From positions 1 through 64,000 of the forward strand of contig PMLJ01000038.1 in assembly GCA_003158855.1 (NCBI GenBank): 64,000 nucleotides of DNA. The letters are read 5' to 3'. A program made the position numbers and the translations under genes. Shown in pieces: positions 42,503 through 52,993 of the stretch (within the stretch, counting starts at the first letter, position 1; the number at the start of each line of letters is the position of its first letter). The stretch is from Acidimicrobiaceae bacterium (GTDB lineage Bacteria > Actinomycetota > Acidimicrobiia > Acidimicrobiales > RAAP-2). The notes below the pieces were generated by a model, which searched no databases, had not been told where the DNA came from, and worked only from the letters and a program-made list of their open reading frames with translations.

Positions 42503-43479
42503 GTGTTTCCCGCTGAACGACCACGTCGACTCCGTCGAACGCCCGCACTGCGTCGCCTCGTCGCCGAGACGACCCTTTCGCCGGTTGACTTCGTCGCGCC
42601 GCTCTTCGTCGCCGAAGGGCGCGACGAGCCCCGCGCCATCAGCGCGCTGCCCGGACATTTCCAGCACACGCTGTCCTCGCTGCACGAGGAGGTCCGCGCG
42701 CTGCACGCCGCGGGTGTCGGCGGCGTCATTCTCTTCGGCGTGCCCGAGGAGAAGGACGAATTCGGAAGCGGGGCCTGGGACCCGCGGGGCATCGCCCAGG
42801 TGGCGCTTCGGTCGCTGCGTGACGAGTTCGGCGACGATCTGGTGGTCATGGCCGACCTCTGCCTCGACGAGTACACGAGCCACGGACACTGCGGGGTGCT
42901 GCGAAGCGACGGCACCGTCGACAACGACGCCACGCTCGAGCTCTACGGGCGCACCGCGGTCGCCCAGGCCGAAGCCGGGGCCGCCGTCGTCGCCCCGAGC
43001 GGGATGATGGACGGACAGGTCGGCGCCATCCGCACGGCGCTCGACGATGCCGGCTTCGAGGAGATCATCATCATGGCCTACGCCGCCAAGTACGCGAGCG
43101 GCCTCTACGGGCCGTTCCGCGAGGCGGTGGGCGTAGAGATCGCGAACGGCGGCGACCGGCACGGCTACCAGCAGGACTCGCGCAATCGCCGCGAGGCCCT
43201 TCGAGAGGCGCGCGCCGACGTCGAACAGGGCGCGGACATCGTGATGGTCAAGCCGGCGATGACCTACCTCGACATCGTCAGCGACCTTCGAGCCGAGCTC
43301 GACGTGCCGCTGTGCGCCTACCACGTGAGCGGCGAGTACGCCATGGTCAAGGCGGCCGGCGCGAACGGCTGGATCGACGAGAAGGCCGTCGCCATCGAGC
43401 AGCTGACCGCCGTGCGCCGCGCCGGGGCGGATTTCGTGCTGACGTACTTCGCGCGCGAGATCGCCGAGGAGCTCGGACG

Positions 43480-43483
<4 letters not shown>
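42503..43483 (+). CDS. hemB: Delta-aminolevulinic acid dehydratase
   Basis: 326 residues from GTG 42503. Motifs: RRLRRTPALRRLV, DFVAPLFV, the metal/active-site region DLCLDEYTSHGHCG, Schiff-base lysines in MAYAAKYAS and VMVKPAMTYLDI, and YHVSGEYAM. It makes porphobilinogen from two aminolevulinates. The DEYTSHGHCG stretch has one Cys only, suggesting a magnesium- rather than zinc-type site. It overlaps hemL. Confidence 0.93.
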
Positions 43484-44753
<1,270 letters not shown>

Positions 44754-44757
<4 letters not shown>

Positions 44758-45842
44758 CCACGTTTCGCAGCGAAGGCTGGGCGGTGCGGCCCAGCTTCGT
44801 GCCCCACGGCGCGACGGCGCCGGTCACCCTGCTCGGCGACGAGCACGGACTCACGCAGCTGTCGGGAAACCCGCCGGTGGCGTGGCAGAGCCCGTGGAGC
44901 GAGCTGTCCTCGATCCAGCTGCTGCGCGTCTCGAGGGGCATGGCGCTCTTCGCGACCATCGACGGCGTGCGCTACTGCTGGCGCACGGGCAACCGGCGCG
45001 ACTACGACGTCGTGGCCGAGGTCGTGCTCGAGCACGGCGGCAAGGTGATCCGTCGAAGGCGCCGCGCCGGCGTCGTCGCGGTCGTGGCGGTGGTGCTCGT
45101 CGCCTCGCTCGCCGGAAGCATCGGGGCCTTCTTCTCGGGATCGTCGAAGAACCAGGAGCTCACCGACGCGAAGGGCGTCAACCTCACGCGGCGCGACTTC
45201 CCGTCGGGTTGGTACACGACCAACGGGTCGTTCCTCGAGTACCTCTTTCCCCCGGCGAAGGACGTCATCACCTCGACGTCGACGACCGCTCCGAAGGCGA
45301 ACTCCGCCTGGGCCCAAGTGTCGGCGCAGTTCCAGAGTTGCCTCGGGGTGTCGGCGAGCAAGGACCGCGTCTTCGGCGAAGCCGGCCAGCAACCCGACTA
45401 CCAGGTGTCGTCGCGGATCTTCGGGTCCCAGACCGACGGAGGGATCGAGGTCGCGGACCTCACGCAGTACTACCGCACCACGACGATGGTCAAGAAGGAC
45501 ACGGCCGAGATGTCGATGAGGAAGTTCGGCGGATGCCTGGTGGCGTCGAATGCCGCGCTCATCCTCTCGCAGTACAAGAGCAACGTCCCGTCGGTGCCGG
45601 CGGGAACCGACTGGAAGCCGCTCACGTTCGTGCACGGCTGGGCCCGCGGCGGGGTCACCACGTTGAGCGACCCGGGAGTGACCGCAACCCTGCACCTGGT
45701 CACGGTCGTCGCCACGGCCGGGCACTACGAGGTGACGTTCGCCGCGCTCGTCGAGAAGTGGCCCGAGACGAAGTCGCTGATCGCGGGCCTCGTGAACACG
45801 CTGAAGTCGCGCATCACCGCGGGTAACTCGGCCGTCGTCTAG
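44754..45842 (+). CDS. Single-pass membrane protein of unknown function
   Basis: 362 residues from ATG 44754, overlapping the hemL stop as ATGA. Residues 1-95 form a small beta-rich cytoplasmic domain (WSELSSIQLLRVSRGMALFATIDGVRYCW), perhaps PH-like. A RRRRR stop-transfer signal and one membrane helix (~103-124) follow; the remaining ~230 residues are outside, with two Cys (QSCLG, GGCLV) that may pair. No family recognised. Co-transcription with the heme genes suggests a link, perhaps only positional. Confidence 0.65.
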
Positions 45843-45846
45843 AGCC

Positions 45847-46713
45847 TCAGGAGTTGAGCTTCGTCGAGTGGCGCTGGCCGCGCGCGGGGCTTCGCCCGAA
45901 CCCGATGAACGCGCTCACGCTCACCACGATGTAGACCAGCCAGACGATGCCCTGCATCACGGTGGGGTGGTCCGCGTAGCCCACGAGCGAGTGCAGCACG
46001 TCGCCCACGCTCGAGGACTCGGTGACGGCGTTGCTGGTGTTCCACATCACGTGGGTGCCGATCGAGATCCAGCCCAGCTGCTGCATGTTCTCGACGGCGT
46101 CCGCGAGCAGGCCCGCGGCGAAGAACATCAGCACGATCCCGAGCACGCGGAAGAAGATCTTGAGATTCAACTTCGTCCCCATCTTGTACATCGCGAACGC
46201 GAGGGCGAGCGCGACGATGAGGCCGAGCGCGGCGCCGAGCAGCAGCAGGTTCCCGTGCACCGGCGTCGCCGCCTGGCGCGAGCTCGCGAAGACGATGGCG
46301 AGGGTGAAGACCATCGTCTCGAGCCCCTCGCGCCCGACCGCCTGGAAGGCCAGCACGCCGAGCCCGAAGCGGGTGCCCTTGCCGAGGGCCACGTCGCTGC
46401 GCTCCTGGAGCTCCTTGGCCATGGTGTGGGCGTGCTTGTGCATCCAGAAGGTCATCCAGGTCAGAAAGGCCGCCGCGATGACGTAGGTCGCGGTCTCGAA
46501 GTAGGTCTGGATGTTCGAGCCGTCGTACTGCTTGATGAGGAAGTACGCGCCCACGCCGCCGAAGAGGACCAGGACGAACGCGGCGCCCACCCCGACAAAG
46601 ACGTCGCGGAAGTGCTCGCGCTTGTTGATCCGGCTGAGGTACGACAGCAGGATCGCGACGATCATCGACGCCTCGATGCCCTCGCGCAGGAAGATCACGA
46701 AGGTTGGTATCAC
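45847..46713 (-). CDS. efeU: FTR1/EfeU-family iron permease
   Basis: 288 residues with about seven membrane helices. Both iron-transfer motifs of the family are present, LREGIEA at the start and GREGLET at residues ~128-134. It imports ferrous iron after oxidation at the cell surface; the partners EfeO and EfeB are not in view. Start is GTG at 46713. The gene converges on the unknown membrane gene with a four-base gap. Confidence 0.88.
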   Translation of the reverse strand: MIPTFVIFLREGIEASMIVAILLSYLSRINKREHFRDVFVGVGAAFVLVLFGGVGAYFLIKQYDGSNIQTYFETATYVIAAAFLTWMTFWMHKHAHTMAKELQERSDVALGKGTRFGLGVLAFQAVGREGLETMVFTLAIVFASSRQAATPVHGNLLLLGAALGLIVALALAFAMYKMGTKLNLKIFFRVLGIVLMFFAAGLLADAVENMQQLGWISIGTHVMWNTSNAVTESSSVGDVLHSLVGYADHPTVMQGIVWLVYIVVSVSAFIGFGRSPARGQRHSTKLNS

Positions 46714-46809
46714 CTGGTCACCATGTTGGCGCAGCGCTCGCAGATCACGGTTTCAGGCTAACGGGCAGGTCGGTCGGGGTCGCCCGGCATGATGGTCGTC
46801 CCGGTCAAC

Positions 46810-48147
46810 TCAGTCATCGGACGAGCCGTCGCCGAGCAGCAGCGCGTAGGCCCGCTCGGGGATCACTTCGGCGAGGCGAACGAGGGCGCGGTAGCCGATC
46901 TCCGCGGGACCCTTCTGGTCGTTGCTCATGAGGTTGGACATTATCGCGAGCAGCTCCTTCATCAGGGGCTCGATGCGCAGGCCCAGCCCCACGCAGGCGG
47001 ACATGATCCTCGGCTCGGAGATGACCCGCACGAAGGCCCTCGCGACCTTGAAGTAGTCGCCGTAGGCCTCCTCGAGCCGGAACTCGTAGAGCGCGAGCGC
47101 CGTCGGGTCGTTGGCGAGCAGCGCCTCGCCGAGCACGCCCGCGGCGAGGCGGCCCGATTCGTAGGCGTAGGCGATGCCCTCGCCGTTGAAGGGGTTGACC
47201 GTTCCGGTGGCGTCGCCGATCGTGAGGGTGTTCGCCCCGACCCGCGGTCCGATGGCGAGGCCCATGGGGAGCCGACCGCCGGTCGCGGGACCGCAGCACG
47301 TCTCGTCGTTGAGGCCCCAGGCGTCCGCGGCCTGGGCGACGAAGTACTCCTGCAGCTTCGTGGTGTTCACGCCCTTCCAGGCCCCTCCGGTCGAGAGCAG
47401 TCCGACGCCCACGTTGACGCGTCCGTCGCCCAGGGGGAAGATCCAGCCGTAGCCGGGCACGACCTCGCCTTTCGGGTCTCGGATGTCGAGGTGCGAGTCG
47501 ATCCACGGCTCGGCGTGTCGCTCGCTCGTGTAGTAGCCGCGAAGCGCCATGCCCATAGGCCATGAGCGATTGCGCGTGGTGCCGAGCTCGCGCCCAATGC
47601 GCGAGTTTTGGCCGTCGCCGACGACCACGAAGCGAGCGCGGATCTCGGCGGTGGTACCGGTCTCCTTTTCCTTCACGATGACGCCTTGGGCGCCCTTCAA
47701 GGCGTCATCGCCGCCCGGGGTGGGTTCGAGCAGCGCGACGACCTCGACGCCGTTCAACAGCACGGCGCCGTCGTGCTCGGCCCGCTCGGCCACCAGTCCG
47801 TCCAGGTTGAAGCGGGTGATGGTGTAGCCGTAGTTGGGAAAGACCGGGTGATCGGGCCAGTTCATCTCGAGCGAGGCGCCGAAGCCGAAGGCGCGAAGAC
47901 CGTTGTAGCGGTGGCCGTTCGCAGCCACCTCAGGCTCGAGGCCCATCTGCTGGAGCTGGTAGACCGAGCGCGGGGTGAGCCCGTCCCCGCAGGTCTTTTC
48001 GCGGGGGAACTGTTTCTTCTCGATCAGGCAGACCGACCAGCCCGCCCGGCTGAGCCAGTAGGCGCAGGCCGAGCCCGAGGGGCCGGCGCCGACAATGACG
48101 ACGTCAAAGAGAGTTGGCCTGGAAACAATTTCGCCGAGTCGTGTCAC
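46810..48147 (-). CDS. Geranylgeranyl-reductase-family FAD oxidoreductase
   Basis: 445 residues. FAD-binding GAGPSGSACAYWLSRAGWSV, EKKQFPREKTCGDGLTPRSV (family signature), VVVGDGQNSRIGRELG and GDATGTVNPFNGEGIAYAYESG mark the group that includes geranylgeranyl and menaquinone (MenJ-type) reductases. In actinobacteria it sits next to nuo, so saturating the menaquinone side chain used by complex I is the likely role. Start GTG 48147, divergent from nuoA. Confidence 0.8.
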   Translation of the reverse strand: MTRLGEIVSRPTLFDVVIVGAGPSGSACAYWLSRAGWSVCLIEKKQFPREKTCGDGLTPRSVYQLQQMGLEPEVAANGHRYNGLRAFGFGASLEMNWPDHPVFPNYGYTITRFNLDGLVAERAEHDGAVLLNGVEVVALLEPTPGGDDALKGAQGVIVKEKETGTTAEIRARFVVVGDGQNSRIGRELGTTRNRSWPMGMALRGYYTSERHAEPWIDSHLDIRDPKGEVVPGYGWIFPLGDGRVNVGVGLLSTGGAWKGVNTTKLQEYFVAQAADAWGLNDETCCGPATGGRLPMGLAIGPRVGANTLTIGDATGTVNPFNGEGIAYAYESGRLAAGVLGEALLANDPTALALYEFRLEEAYGDYFKVARAFVRVISEPRIMSACVGLGLRIEPLMKELLAIMSNLMSNDQKGPAEIGYRALVRLAEVIPERAYALLLGDGSSDD

Positions 48148-48178
48148 TTGACAAGCCTATGTCGTTGGTCCCTAGCGT
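48148..48178 (+). promoter_or_regulatory. Candidate nuo promoter
   Basis: TTGACA (48148-48153) is a perfect -35 box; TAGCGT (48173-48178) fits a TANNNT -10 with a 19-base gap, longer than ideal. It lies 35 bases before the nuoA start, in the only gap between the divergent genes. Confidence 0.35.
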
Positions 48179-48212
48179 CATCTCAGTTCACTGCCTTCGG
48201 CGTCTGATAGAA

Positions 48213-48665
48213 ATGATGGACGTGGACCAGTACTTACCAATACTGGGGCTCCTGATTCTCGGGGTGCTGTTCGCATCAGGGTCGCTCGTGATGTCAGCTT
48301 GGCTGGCACCGCACAAGCGGCCGACTGACGCGAAGCTTGCTCCCTACGAGTGCGGGATTGTCCCTGAATACGAACCGCCTCAGCGCTTCCCCGTTCGCTT
48401 CTATCTGGTCGCCATGATTTTCGTGATCTTCGACATCGAAGTCGTCTTCATGTACCCGTTCGCCGTGGTCTTTCGCCAGTTGGGCCTGTTCGGCCTCATT
48501 GAGGTCGTCGCGTTCTCCCTCACCGTCTTTGGGGCGCTGCTCTTCCTCGTCAGCGAGGGCGCCCTGTCGTGGGGCCCCGTGAAGCACCTGACCCCGGGCA
48601 TGCCCTCGCGCACGAGCTCTTCGACCATCGTGCGCATCGGCGCCGACTCCGAACAGGCGGCTTAG
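48213..48665 (+). CDS. nuoA: NADH-quinone oxidoreductase subunit A
   Basis: 150 residues from ATG 48213 (an ATG follows at 48216). Three membrane helices and the loop YECGIVPEYEPPQRFPVRFYLVAMIFVIFDIEVVFMYP with its acidic residues are diagnostic. Membrane subunit near the quinone entry. First gene of the operon. Confidence 0.95.
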   Translation: MMDVDQYLPILGLLILGVLFASGSLVMSAWLAPHKRPTDAKLAPYECGIVPEYEPPQRFPVRFYLVAMIFVIFDIEVVFMYPFAVVFRQLGLFGLIEVVAFSLTVFGALLFLVSEGALSWGPVKHLTPGMPSRTSSSTIVRIGADSEQAA

Positions 48666-48668
48666 TCG

Positions 48669-49232
48669 ATGGCTTTCGAGGATCTCCAGCACAACTTCCT
48701 GACGGGCCAGCTCGAGGACCTCGTGAGGTGGGCGCGCCGCGCCTCGGTGTGGCCGGCCTCCTTCGGCCTCGCGTGCTGCGCCATCGAGATGATGGCCGCC
48801 GGCGGCGCCGACTTCGACCTCGCCCGCTACGGCATGGAGGTCTTTCGCAACTCACCGCGCCAGGCCGACCTCATGATCGTCGCCGGACGGGTCTCCCAGA
48901 AGATGGCCCCGGTGCTTCGCCAGGTCTACGACCAGATGATGGAGCCCAAGTGGGTCATCTCGATGGGCGTCTGCGCCTCGACGGGCGGGCTGTTCAACAA
49001 CTACGCCATTGTCCAGGGCGTCGACCAGATCGTCCCCGTCGACGTCTACGCGCCGGGCTGTCCGCCGAGCCCCGAGACCCTGATGCACGCGATCCTCACC
49101 CTCCACGAGCAGATCCGCACCGGCGAGATCATGAAGCGCCGCAGCGAGGGCCGACCAACGCACATTGAGGACGCGCAGAACCTCTGGACTCCCGAGGTGC
49201 CTGTCGCAGTGAGGGTGGGAACACCGAAGTGA
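48669..49232 (+). CDS. nuoB: NADH-quinone oxidoreductase subunit B
   Basis: 187 residues. The four cluster N2 cysteines are in [18 protein letters not shown] and [10 protein letters not shown]. It passes electrons to quinone. A hydrophilic tail of ~25 residues follows the conserved part. Confidence 0.96.
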   Translation: MAFEDLQHNFLTGQLEDLVRWARRASVWPASFGLACCAIEMMAAGGADFDLARYGMEVFRNSPRQADLMIVAGRVSQKMAPVLRQVYDQMMEPKWVISMGVCASTGGLFNNYAIVQGVDQIVPVDVYAPGCPPSPETLMHAILTLHEQIRTGEIMKRRSEGRPTHIEDAQNLWTPEVPVAVRVGTPK

Positions 49233-49723
49233 CGTCCCTTTCTCCGTTGGCCCCCCCAGGCGTAGTGACCAGTGATGGTCTCGGCGCCGACTTGCTCTGC
49301 TTCCCGACGCGCGAGCAGTACTTCGCCCTCGTCGAATCGTTCAAGAACGACGGTTTCGAGATGTGCGTGGACGTGACCGCGGTCGACTACCTCGAGCACT
49401 TCGACCGTCCGCTGCCCGACGAGGTGGTCGCGACCCGTTTCGAGGTCGTCACCAACCTGCTCAGCCTCTCGAAGAAGCGCCGCGTGCGCATCCGCGTGCA
49501 GGCGGGCAACGAGGAGCCCGAGGTCGACTCGCTCTTCGCCCTCTATCCCGGCACCGAGGCCCTCGAACGCGAGGTCTTCGACATGTACGGCATCATCTTC
49601 ACGAACCACCCCGACCTCACCCGCATCCTGATGCCCGAGGACTGGGAGGGCCACCCCCTTCGCAAGGACTACGGATCGGGGCGCGTGCCCATCCAGTTCA
49701 AGGAAGCGCCGGGTCCCAGGTGA
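49229..49723 (+). CDS. nuoC: NADH-quinone oxidoreductase subunit C
   Basis: 164 residues from GTG 49229 (GTGA overlap). Contains the 30-kDa subunit signature ([36 protein letters not shown]). Peripheral connecting subunit, separate from nuoD rather than fused. Confidence 0.95.
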   Translation: MTSLSPLAPPGVVTSDGLGADLLCFPTREQYFALVESFKNDGFEMCVDVTAVDYLEHFDRPLPDEVVATRFEVVTNLLSLSKKRRVRIRVQAGNEEPEVDSLFALYPGTEALEREVFDMYGIIFTNHPDLTRILMPEDWEGHPLRKDYGSGRVPIQFKEAPGPR

Positions 49724-51072
49724 TCGATCCAACCGTTCGCGCCGCGGAGCGCGTCGAGCTCCTCGCCGCCGAGACCTCGGAGGGCGCGCAGGAACTGAAG
49801 CGCCGCGCCGATACCCGTTCCGACGAGCTCGGTCGCGAGGTCGGAGCGGTGCTGCGCGTCCAGGGCCTCAACGTCGACCCCGACTCGGTCGACTACGACC
49901 GCCGCGACGACGAGACCATGATCATCAACATGGGTCCGTCGCACCCGTCGACCCACGGCGTGCTGCGCCTGATGCTCGAGCTCGACGGCGAGTTCGTCCT
50001 TCGCACCAAGCCCGTGATCGGCTACCTGCACACCGGCATGGAGAAGACCGCCGAGGAGCTGAGTTACGTCCAGGGCGCCACGAACGTGACGCGCATGGAC
50101 TACCTCTCGCCGGTCATCAACGAGCTCTCCTACTCGATGGCCGTCGAGAAGCTGCTCGGCATCGAGGTGCCCGAGCGCGCGGTGTGGATTCGCATGATGA
50201 TGAGCGAGCTCAACCGCATCTCCTCGCACCTGGTGTGGATGGCGACCAACGGCATGGACCTCGGCTCCACGTCGATGATGATCTACGGGCTGCGCGAACG
50301 CGAGCTGATCCTCGCCTTCTTCGAGAAGACCGCCGGTCTTCGCATGAACCTGAACTACGTGCGCCCCGGCGGCGTGGCGGCGGACCTTCCCGACGGCTGG
50401 CAGGACGACATCCAAGTCATCTGCGACACGATCTACGAGCGCAGCTTCGAGTACGACCAGCTCCTCACGGGCCAGCCCATCTTCCGCCAGCGCCTCATCG
50501 GCGTCGCCCCGATCACCGCCGAAGAGGCCCTGGCCCTGAGCCTCACCGGGCCGTTGCTGCGCTCGACGGGCGTCGCGTGGGACCTGCGCCGTTCGATGCC
50601 GTATCTGGCCTACGACCAGGTGGAATTCGACGTCATCGTCGGCACGTACGGCGACAACTTCGACCGCTACGCCATCCGGCTCAACGAGATACGCGAGTCG
50701 GTGCGGATCGTGCGCCAGTGCCTCGACATGATGCCGAGCGGCGACTACCGCAGCCAGGACCCGAAGGTCACCCCTCCGCCACGCGCGCGTATCGGCGAGT
50801 CGATGGAGGCGCTGATCCACCACTTCAAGCTGTTCACCGAGGGCTTCCACGTCCCGGTCGGCGAGGTCTACTCGGCGGTCGAGTCACCGCGCGGCGAGAT
50901 CGGCTGCTACATCGTCTCGGACGGGGGACCCAAGCCGTACCGGCTGCACGTGCGCGGGCCGAGCTTCGTGAACCTGCAGGCCGTGTCCCTCCTGATGCGC
51001 GGGGGATCGATGTCCGACACGATCACCGTCATCTCCACCATCGACCCCGTCATGGGAGAAGTTGACCGATGA
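49720..51072 (+). CDS. nuoD: NADH-quinone oxidoreductase subunit D
   Basis: 450 residues from GTG 49720 (GTGA overlap with nuoC). Quinone-site motifs NMGPSHPSTHGVLRL, IGYLHTGMEK and, near the end, SPRGEIGCYIVSDG. About 65 residues precede the conserved core, longer than in many relatives. Confidence 0.95.
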   Translation: MIDPTVRAAERVELLAAETSEGAQELKRRADTRSDELGREVGAVLRVQGLNVDPDSVDYDRRDDETMIINMGPSHPSTHGVLRLMLELDGEFVLRTKPVIGYLHTGMEKTAEELSYVQGATNVTRMDYLSPVINELSYSMAVEKLLGIEVPERAVWIRMMMSELNRISSHLVWMATNGMDLGSTSMMIYGLRERELILAFFEKTAGLRMNLNYVRPGGVAADLPDGWQDDIQVICDTIYERSFEYDQLLTGQPIFRQRLIGVAPITAEEALALSLTGPLLRSTGVAWDLRRSMPYLAYDQVEFDVIVGTYGDNFDRYAIRLNEIRESVRIVRQCLDMMPSGDYRSQDPKVTPPPRARIGESMEALIHHFKLFTEGFHVPVGEVYSAVESPRGEIGCYIVSDGGPKPYRLHVRGPSFVNLQAVSLLMRGGSMSDTITVISTIDPVMGEVDR

Positions 51073-51689
51073 GCCACTTTCGAAGCGAAATTTACCAACG
51101 CGCCGAAGAGCTCGTCGCCCTCTATCCGCGTCCACGCTCGGCGATGCTGCCCCTCTTGCACCTCGCCCAGGAGCAGGACGGCTACCTGAGCGACGAGGGC
51201 ATCGCCGAGGTCGCCGAGCTGACGGGCACGACGCCCGCCGACGTGCGCGGGACCGCGTCGTTCTACGACATGTTCCACCTCGAGCCGGTCGGCAAGTACG
51301 TCGTCGGGGTCTGCACGAACATCGCCTGCCTGCTGGCGGGCGGCGAGGAGTTCCTCGAGCACGCGTCGAAGAAGCTGGGTTGCCCGGTGGGTTCCACCTC
51401 CGAAGACGGCCTGTTCACGCTGGAAGAGACCGAGTGCCTCGCCGACTGCAACATCGCCCCGGTCGTGCAGGTGAACCACCGTTACGTGCGCACCACCACC
51501 CCCGAGACCTTCGACGCCATGATCGACGAGCTGCGCGATGGCAAGCTCGACCACGACGTGCCCTCGCACGGCACGCTGATCCGCGTGCGCCGAAGCGGCG
51601 GACTGCGCGCATCGCGCCAGGAAGTCGCCGACCAGCGCATTGCCGCGAAGGCCGCCCGCGACCAACGAGTCGAAAGCGAGGCGAAGTAG
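51069..51689 (+). CDS. nuoE: NADH-quinone oxidoreductase subunit E
   Basis: 206 residues; ATGA overlap with nuoD. The 24-kDa [2Fe-2S] ligands are seen as CTNIAC and, later, ETECLADCNIAPVVQV. A basic Arg/Lys tail of ~40 residues is extra. Confidence 0.95.
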   Translation: MSHFRSEIYQRAEELVALYPRPRSAMLPLLHLAQEQDGYLSDEGIAEVAELTGTTPADVRGTASFYDMFHLEPVGKYVVGVCTNIACLLAGGEEFLEHASKKLGCPVGSTSEDGLFTLEETECLADCNIAPVVQVNHRYVRTTTPETFDAMIDELRDGKLDHDVPSHGTLIRVRRSGGLRASRQEVADQRIAAKAARDQRVESEAK

Positions 51690-52993
51690 TGGCCGCGCTC
51701 GACGCTCCTCGTATCGTCACCTCGCGCCGGGACTTCGCCGACTCCTTCACGCTCGCTCGCTACCTCGACACCGGGGGCTACGTTGCCCTGAAGAAGGCGC
51801 TCACCATGTTCCCCGAAGCGGTCGCCGCCGAAGTCGACGCCGCGTCGCTGCTCGGGCGCGGCGGCGCGGGATTTCCCGCCGGGCGCAAGTGGTCGATGCT
51901 TCGAAAGTCGCCCATCTCGTACCTCGTCGTGAACGGCGACGAGTCCGAGCCCGCCACCTTCAAGGACCACTACCTCGTCGAACGCGACCCGCACCAGCTG
52001 GTCGAAGGCGTGATCATCGCGGCGTACGCGCTCCAGGTCAACCAGGCCTTCATCTTCATGCGCGGTGAGTTCGCGCTCGGGCTCGAACGGGTCCAGCAGG
52101 CGCTCAACGACGCGTACGCGCACGGAGCCCTCGGATCCAAGATCTTCGGTTCGGACTTCTCGCTCGACGTCGTCGTGCACCCCGGAGCCGGCGCCTACAT
52201 CTGCGGCGAGGAGACCGCGCTCATTGAGGCGCTCGAGGGCAAGCGCGGGTTCCCCCGCATCAAGCCCCCGTTCTTTCCCGCGGTCACCGGTCTCTACGGC
52301 GAGCCCACGGTCGTGAACAACGTCGAGACAATGTCGAACCTGCCGTGGATCGTCAACAACGGCGGCGCCGCGTTCGCGGCGCTCGGCGGCGGACGCTCCA
52401 CCGGTACGCGACTCTTCGCCCTGGCGGGACGCGTGAAGAATCCCGGTGTCTACGAGGTCGAGATGGTGAAGAACACCTTCCGCGACCTCATCTACGACCC
52501 CCAGTTGGGCGGCGGCATCATCGACGACAAGCAGATCAAGGCCTTCATCCCCGGCGGCGTCTCCGCTCCGTGGTTCGGGCCCGAGCTGCTGGACCTGCCG
52601 CTCGGCCAGGACGAGGTGGCGGGCGAGGGTTCGATGCTCGGTTCGGGATCGATCGTCGTGATGGACGAGACGAGCTGCGTGGTACGCGCGGTCTGGCGGA
52701 TCACGAAGTTCTTCTCGCGCGAGTCGTGCGGCCAGTGCACCCCGTGCCGTGAGGGATCCGGCTGGATCGAGCGCGCGATGTACCGACTCGAGCACGGCGG
52801 CGGACGAATGGAAGACATCGATCTGCTGCTGGACCTCTGCGACAACATCGCGCCCGGCCTCACCTGGCCGCCCCAGCAGACGACGATCTGCGTGCTCGGA
52901 CCATCGATCCCGTCGTCGGTGCACTCGGCGATCCAGATGTTCCGCGACGATTTCGTGGCGCACGTTCAACACGGAGGATGCCCCCATGAGTGA
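51689..52993 (+). CDS. nuoF: NADH-quinone oxidoreductase subunit F
   Basis: 434 residues from GTG 51689 (shares a base with the nuoE stop). FMN/NADH site LLGRGGAGFPAGRKW and NGDESEPATFKD, CGEETALIEALEG, and the [4Fe-4S] ligands ESCGQCTPCREG. NADH enters the complex here. It overlaps nuoG by eight bases. Confidence 0.96.
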   Translation: MAALDAPRIVTSRRDFADSFTLARYLDTGGYVALKKALTMFPEAVAAEVDAASLLGRGGAGFPAGRKWSMLRKSPISYLVVNGDESEPATFKDHYLVERDPHQLVEGVIIAAYALQVNQAFIFMRGEFALGLERVQQALNDAYAHGALGSKIFGSDFSLDVVVHPGAGAYICGEETALIEALEGKRGFPRIKPPFFPAVTGLYGEPTVVNNVETMSNLPWIVNNGGAAFAALGGGRSTGTRLFALAGRVKNPGVYEVEMVKNTFRDLIYDPQLGGGIIDDKQIKAFIPGGVSAPWFGPELLDLPLGQDEVAGEGSMLGSGSIVVMDETSCVVRAVWRITKFFSRESCGQCTPCREGSGWIERAMYRLEHGGGRMEDIDLLLDLCDNIAPGLTWPPQQTTICVLGPSIPSSVHSAIQMFRDDFVAHVQHGGCPHE

